Shown here: in pieces, positions 23,389 to 26,756 of the stretch
How the letters are laid out: each line of letters begins with the position of its first letter
Position numbering within the stretch: the first letter of the stretch is position 1
Origin: an uncultured Erysipelotrichaceae bacterium
GTDB lineage: Bacteria; Bacillota_I; Bacilli_A; Erysipelotrichales; Erysipelotrichaceae
Reading direction: 5' to 3'
DNA: 26,756 nucleotides
NCBI GenBank assembly: GCA_902795525.1
Contig: CADBLN010000045.1
Coordinates: 1 to 26,756 of the forward strand
Notes under the pieces: model-generated
The model's database searches: none
The model's input: only the letters and a program-made list of their open reading frames with translations
Told to the model about the DNA's origin: nothing
Translations under genes and position numbers: made by a program

Positions 23389-24699
23389 TTATAACACCTC
23401 CTTAATTGTCTCGACCAAATAATCCATTTCAGCCTTATTATTCATTTCTGTACAACACCATAAAATGTCTTCACCAATAACTTCACCAGCTAAGATTCCT
23501 TTTTCAGCTAGCTTACTTACTAGTTGTTCTGCTTTAATTGGACAACTCATCAGGAACTCATGAAAGAATTCCTTATCACTGATTAGCTTAAATCCATCTA
23601 TTTTACTTAACTCTTTAGCTAAATAATGAGCATTACTAGTGCAATTCGACGCTACTTGTTTTAAGCCATCCGGACCAAGGGCTGCACAATATACAGAGGC
23701 AGTCATTGCACATAATGCTTCATTAGAACAAACATTACTTGAAGCCTTTTCTCTTCTGATGTGCTGTTCACGAGCTTGAAGCGTTAACACAAAAGCTCTG
23801 TCTCCATTAGCGTCAACTGTCTGTCCAACAATTCTTCCAGGAAGCTTTCTCATCAATTCCTGAGTTGCGGTCATTATTCCCAGATATGGTCCTCCAAAAC
23901 TCATTGGCAAACCTAATGGCTGTCCTTCTGCTACACAAATATCACAAGCTAATTCTTTAGCGTTTTTCAGCAACGCTAATGAGATAGGGTTAGTATTTAA
24001 AATAACCTTGGCCCCTTGTTCATGTGCCAAACAACTGACAGCTTCAACATCTTCAATAACGCCATAGTAGTTAGGTGATTGAATCACCACACCCGCTACA
24101 GTATCATTCAATTTCTCTTTTAAATCATCAACATCAACGCTCAAGTCCTTAGATTTAACCATGACGAGATTTACATTTCTGCTTTCACAATATGTTTTAA
24201 CTGTTTCAAGCACTTGTGGATTAATAGTGTCTACAACCAACATGTCACTTCTTTTACGCTCTTGAACCATGAACACAGCTTCAGCTGTAGCACTGGCTCC
24301 ATCATAAATAGAAGCATTTGAAACATCCAAACCTGTTAATTCACACATTTGGGTTTGGTATTCAAAAATTGATTGCAGGATGCCTTGCGAAATCTCTGCT
24401 TGGTATGGAGTATAGCTTGTTAGAAATTCTTCTTTACTTGTCACCGACTTAACAATTGATGGAATGTAGTGATTGTAAGAACCAGCACCTCTGAAAATAT
24501 GTTTGAAGACAACGTTCTTCTCAGCAATTTTCTTCATTTCTTGTGCTACTTCTAATTCACTTTTCCCTTCAGGTATGTTTAACTCTTCAAGCAAGGCTTT
24601 AGATGGTACAACACCATATAAATCCTCTAAAGAATTAAGTCCTAAAGATTCCAGCATTTCTTTTTGTTCGGCTTTGGTATTTACTACATAGCCAGCCAT
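23389..24699 (-). CDS. gcvPA: Glycine dehydrogenase (decarboxylating) subunit 1
   Basis: A 436-residue N-terminal half of the split P protein, usually ~445. Conserved parts are FRGAGSYNHYIPSIV (69-83), FLTSYTPYQAEISQG (93-107), NASIYDGASATAEA (142-155), GQPLGLPMSFGGPYLG and REQHIRREKASSNVCSNEAL. It lacks the PLP lysine, as expected for this half. The start ATG 24699 has GAGG nine bases upstream, formed by the end of gcvH, three bases away. It works as a tetramer with GcvPB. Confidence 0.96.
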   Translation of the reverse strand: MAGYVVNTKAEQKEMLESLGLNSLEDLYGVVPSKALLEELNIPEGKSELEVAQEMKKIAEKNVVFKHIFRGAGSYNHYIPSIVKSVTSKEEFLTSYTPYQAEISQGILQSIFEYQTQMCELTGLDVSNASIYDGASATAEAVFMVQERKRSDMLVVDTINPQVLETVKTYCESRNVNLVMVKSKDLSVDVDDLKEKLNDTVAGVVIQSPNYYGVIEDVEAVSCLAHEQGAKVILNTNPISLALLKNAKELACDICVAEGQPLGLPMSFGGPYLGIMTATQELMRKLPGRIVGQTVDANGDRAFVLTLQAREQHIRREKASSNVCSNEALCAMTASVYCAALGPDGLKQVASNCTSNAHYLAKELSKIDGFKLISDKEFFHEFLMSCPIKAEQLVSKLAEKGILAGEVIGEDILWCCTEMNNKAEMDYLVETIKEVL

Positions 24700-24702
24700 C
24701 TT

Positions 24703-25083
24703 CTAAGCCTCGCTTGCGCAAACTTCTTGGTAAGCTTCACTGTCTAGTAACTCTTCGCTATCAGTTACATCATTAACTTTAATTAACCATGCGTTATAAC
24801 AATCTTCATTGATTAAAGCTGGATTATCTAATAACTCTTCATTAACTTCAGCAATGGTTCCAGTGACTGGTGAATAAATGTCACTTACTGCTTTTACTGA
24901 TTCTACATCAGAAAATGATTCTCCAGAGGTCACTTCATCCCCAACTTCAGGTAAGTTCACAAAGACGATGTCACCTAATGCATCTTGGGCAAAATCAGTC
25001 AAGCCAATTACACATAGACCATCTTCTTCCTTAACCCATTCGTGTGTTTTAGCGTATTTTAGTTCTGTTGGTGTTTTAAACAT
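24703..25083 (-). CDS. gcvH: Glycine cleavage system H protein
   Basis: A 126-residue lipoyl carrier. The lipoylated lysine is K64 in DVESVKAVSDIYSP (59-72). The sequence is normal from KYAKTHEWV (9-17) to the C terminus. It shuttles the aminomethyl group from GcvP to GcvT and electrons to LpdA. The SD GGAGG lies before ATG 25083, 12 bases after gcvT. LplA, encoded in the same operon, should attach its lipoate. Confidence 0.98.
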   Translation of the reverse strand: MFKTPTELKYAKTHEWVKEEDGLCVIGLTDFAQDALGDIVFVNLPEVGDEVTSGESFSDVESVKAVSDIYSPVTGTIAEVNEELLDNPALINEDCYNAWLIKVNDVTDSEELLDSEAYQEVCASEA

Positions 25084-25095
25084 ATTTCTCTCCTC

Positions 25096-26184
25096 CTATT
25101 TTTTACGGCTGTAGAATGGTAGTTCAATGACTTCAGCTTTAACTCTTCTGCCACGAACATCAACTTCTACTACAGTTCCCAACTCCTTGAATTCTTTATT
25201 TATTAAAGCCATCGCAACAGCTTTATCGATATATGGACACATTGTGCCACTGGTGGTGTGACCAATCAACTTATCACCCACAAAGATATCTTGGTGTTCT
25301 CTTAAAATGCCTCTATCAATTACCTGTAAACCTACCCTGCAGATTTGAGGCTGTCCTCTTTCTTCCAGGGCTTGTTTACCAATAAAGTCATCCTTGTTCA
25401 TCTTAACCCCAAAATCTAAACCAGTCTCCAGTGGTGAAATCTCTTCATCCATCTCATGGCCATAAAGTGGCATGGCGGCCTCAAGCCTTAAGGTATCTCT
25501 GGCTCCTAGACCACAAGGGATTAGTCCAAACTCTTCGCCCGCTTCTCTTAGTGTTTTCCAAAGTTTAACTGCATTTTCTTTGGCAGTATATATCTCATAT
25601 CCTGCTTCACCAGTATAGCCTGTATAAGAAATCATGCATTTCATGTCATTTATGCATACTTCTTCAATCGCTGTGTAATACTTCATTGGGATTGAATCTT
25701 CAGGCAATAGTTTCTTGATGATGTCATAAGCCTTTGGGCCTTGAAGAGCTACTTGTGCCAGCGAATCAGAAATATCTTCAATCTCCGTTCCCTCTAACAC
25801 ATATTTCTTCATATGCTCAAAGTCCTTATGTCTGTTAGAAGCATTAACTACCACAAAATAATAGTCTTCCGCAAACTTATAGACAATCAAATCGTCAACA
25901 CAACCGCCTTTTTCATTACACATCACTGAATATCTAACCTTACCTATTGGCATGTTAGTAAAATCATTTGTCAATAAATGGTTTAAGGTATCCAAAGCGG
26001 TTGGTCCTTTAAAAGTAATCTCTCCCATATGAGAAACATCAAATAAACCACAGGCTTCTCTTACTGCCATATGTTCTTTAATGACACCTGTTTGGTATTG
26101 CACTGGTAAAAGATATCCTGCGAAAGGAACAATCTTTCCACCTTCTTCAACATGTACATCATACAAAGGCGTTTTTAATTCCAT
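25096..26184 (-). CDS. gcvT: Glycine cleavage system aminomethyltransferase (T protein)
   Basis: A 362-residue enzyme that transfers the methylene group from GcvH to tetrahydrofolate and releases ammonia. Conserved parts are TPLYDVHVEEGGKIVPFAGY (5-24), CGLFDVSHMGEI (45-56), ISYTGYTGEAGYEIY, GLGARDTLRLEAAMPLYGHE and the C-terminal IGHTTSGTMCPYIDKAVAMAL. The length is normal. AAGGAG precedes ATG 26184. It is the first gene of the gcv operon, directly under the glycine riboswitch. Confidence 0.98.
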   Translation of the reverse strand: MELKTPLYDVHVEEGGKIVPFAGYLLPVQYQTGVIKEHMAVREACGLFDVSHMGEITFKGPTALDTLNHLLTNDFTNMPIGKVRYSVMCNEKGGCVDDLIVYKFAEDYYFVVVNASNRHKDFEHMKKYVLEGTEIEDISDSLAQVALQGPKAYDIIKKLLPEDSIPMKYYTAIEEVCINDMKCMISYTGYTGEAGYEIYTAKENAVKLWKTLREAGEEFGLIPCGLGARDTLRLEAAMPLYGHEMDEEISPLETGLDFGVKMNKDDFIGKQALEERGQPQICRVGLQVIDRGILREHQDIFVGDKLIGHTTSGTMCPYIDKAVAMALINKEFKELGTVVEVDVRGRRVKAEVIELPFYSRKK

Positions 26185-26209
26185 ATTATCTTTCTCTCCT
26201 TTTATACAA

Positions 26210-26239
26210 ACAAAGACAGGAAAACCATCCCGCCTCTGT
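26210..26239 (-). terminator. Expression-platform hairpin of the glycine riboswitch
   Basis: In the transcript, ACAGAGGCGGGA (complement of 26228-26239), which includes the 3' strand of the second aptamer's closing helix, can pair over 12 positions (three G-U) with TCCTGTCTTTGT (complement of 26210-26221) around a 6-base loop. T-rich UUGUAU-like sequence follows. Forming the closing helix on glycine binding would prevent this hairpin, consistent with an ON switch. The T-run is weak, so attenuation by this means is inferred. Confidence 0.6.
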
Positions 26240-26380
26240 ATCTTACCTGAAAGATTCTCCCCAAAGGGGATTGCTTCTTTGGTGCTACGCTCTCCAGAGT
26301 TTGTCCGAAATCGGTCCTTTTGCCTGAGAGTTCTTGCTTGCCCCTTCGGCGCTATTTATTTAATAGTCTCTCCCGAAATC
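26222..26380 (-). ncRNA. Tandem glycine riboswitch upstream of gcvT
   Basis: The leftward transcript starts GGGAGAGAC, then GCGCCGAAGGGGCAAG, CTCTCAGGCAAAAGGACCGA and CGGACAAACTCTGGAGAG, the conserved core of the first glycine aptamer (about 26380-26290). It passes through GGAGAGCGTAGCACC into a second, more divergent aptamer (AGCACCAAAGAAGCAATCCCC, then CTTTCAGGTAAGATACAGAGG, about 26298-26222). Two aptamers in tandem before gcvT is the classic architecture, giving induction of glycine cleavage by glycine. The second aptamer departs from the usual CCGAAGG (CCAAAGA) and AAAGGAC (AAGATAC). Confidence 0.95.
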
Positions 26381-26388
26381 ATCAACCA

Positions 26389-26419
26389 ATTATATAAGTT
26401 TTTATCTACTTTCATTATA
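26389..26419 (-). promoter_or_regulatory. Candidate -10 boxes for the gcv operon
   Basis: Two TATAAT hexamers are read leftward: the complement of 26389-26394, whose transcript would start about 26383, right before the riboswitch, and the complement of 26414-26419. The first fits the RNA start better. Neither has a convincing -35. Confidence 0.45.
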
Positions 26420-26460
26420 CATAAAACCATTGTGAAAAAAATATGTTATCTCACAAAAAT

Positions 26461-26682
26461 TTAGTAATAGTTATTGATACTAACCTTAGCTAAAATTGAA
26501 CATTATTTCTGTTTTATTGCCATAACAGACGAATAAAATCTTAATCACTTACTAACTGCCTCCATATATCACGATATACCAACTTATACGAGGCTATGCC
26601 ACTTATTCTTTTCTTGGCAAAACTTCCGTTTGTTTATGGCAAATGCTATAACTTGGTATTTACAAGATGCACAAACTTGAAT
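26461..26682. other. Intergenic stretch with no recognisable gene
   Basis: Together with the riboswitch leader this is the longest gap between coding regions. I see no convincing gene, terminator or insertion sequence. The only structure noted is a small palindrome, TATATC-AC-GATATA (26565-26578). Confidence 0.5.
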
Positions 26683-26756
26683 TTAACGAGCGGACAGCTT
26701 CAAGAATTTTGCTTCGTTCATCTGTTCGTTTGTCAGGTATTCTCCGTTGTAAAACA
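26683..26756 (-). CDS. C-terminal end of an unidentified leftward gene (partial)
   Basis: The last 23 codons before TAA 26685-26683 read FYNGEYLTNEQMNEAKFLKL and then SAR; the rest lies beyond the right edge. The stretch reads like a real protein tail (an FYNGE turn, then an amphipathic helix). It is loosely reminiscent of the C terminus of YoaP-type acetyltransferases, but this is too short to assign. A competing frame on the same strand is also open to the edge, so the call is tentative. No terminator is visible after it. Confidence 0.4.
   Translation of the reverse strand, partial: FYNGEYLTNEQMNEAKFLKLSAR

Noticed and set aside
26081..26464. Rightward open frame of 127 codons across the gcvT start and leader
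   Set aside because: It runs antisense through gcvT and the glycine riboswitch and has no family resemblance.
26565..26578. Palindrome TATATC-AC-GATATA as a parS or operator site
   Set aside because: It does not match the parS consensus, and such short AT palindromes are expected by chance.
26596..26756. Rightward open frame from an ATG at 26596 to the window end
   Set aside because: The GAGG is too close to the ATG, the product is Cys/Phe-rich and unlike a known protein, and it is antisense to the more protein-like partial gene.

Overview
The window comes from a low-GC Gram-positive bacterium (Bacillota). The gene families and the rsmG-noc-parA-parB order fit an Erysipelotrichia-like or related lineage, but that placement is inferred without any database search. 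The standard bacterial code applies: TGA ends the SRAP gene at 4711-4713, and TAA and TAG end the others. Shine-Dalgarno (SD) sites are mostly strong and AG-rich. No mobile element, CRISPR array, tRNA or rRNA was seen.

Layout. 1-4713: housekeeping genes, namely a truncated tatD, a Gfo/Idh/MocA oxidoreductase, an abrB-like permease followed by mnmE, and an SRAP (YedK/HMCES-type) DNA-protein crosslink protein. 4735-8322: a membrane-anchored protein of unknown function, then the tldD-tldE protease pair, with a shared bidirectional terminator between them. 8422-11968: rsmG, noc, parA, parB and a DUF1893 gene in one operon, the chromosome-segregation cluster that normally lies near the replication origin. 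mnmE is close by but on the opposite strand, and mnmG is not in the window. 12019-14406: small membrane proteins (DUF3592-like, DUF2752, zinc-ribbon/DUF4234, and a YgjV-like/GNAT fusion). 14427-18914: a leftward operon of two paralogous membrane-anchored repeat proteins, an ABC exporter ATPase and permease, and a methionine aminopeptidase gene interrupted by an in-frame TAA inside an A-rich tract. 19026-19619: a Pr6Pr-family membrane protein. 19690-26184: a complete leftward glycine-cleavage operon (gcvT-gcvH-gcvPA-gcvPB-lplA-lpdA), preceded by a tandem glycine riboswitch at about 26222-26380. The right end carries the last 23 codons of another leftward gene.

How the genes work together. The gcv operon encodes the T, H, P (two subunits) and L proteins plus a lipoate ligase that can charge GcvH, so it forms a self-contained, glycine-induced catabolic unit. 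ParA and ParB segregate the chromosome, and Noc couples nucleoid position to division. TldD and TldE form one metalloprotease. The ABC pair and the two repeat proteins upstream probably form an export or envelope module of unknown substrate.

Most worth a second look: the broken-looking map gene, the paralogous repeat-protein pair tied to an ABC exporter, a (TA)n tract inside a probable promoter at 13633-13656, a Noc with no N-terminal membrane-targeting extension, and two genes that look leaderless. I see no clearly undescribed large system; most of the window is ordinary core genome.
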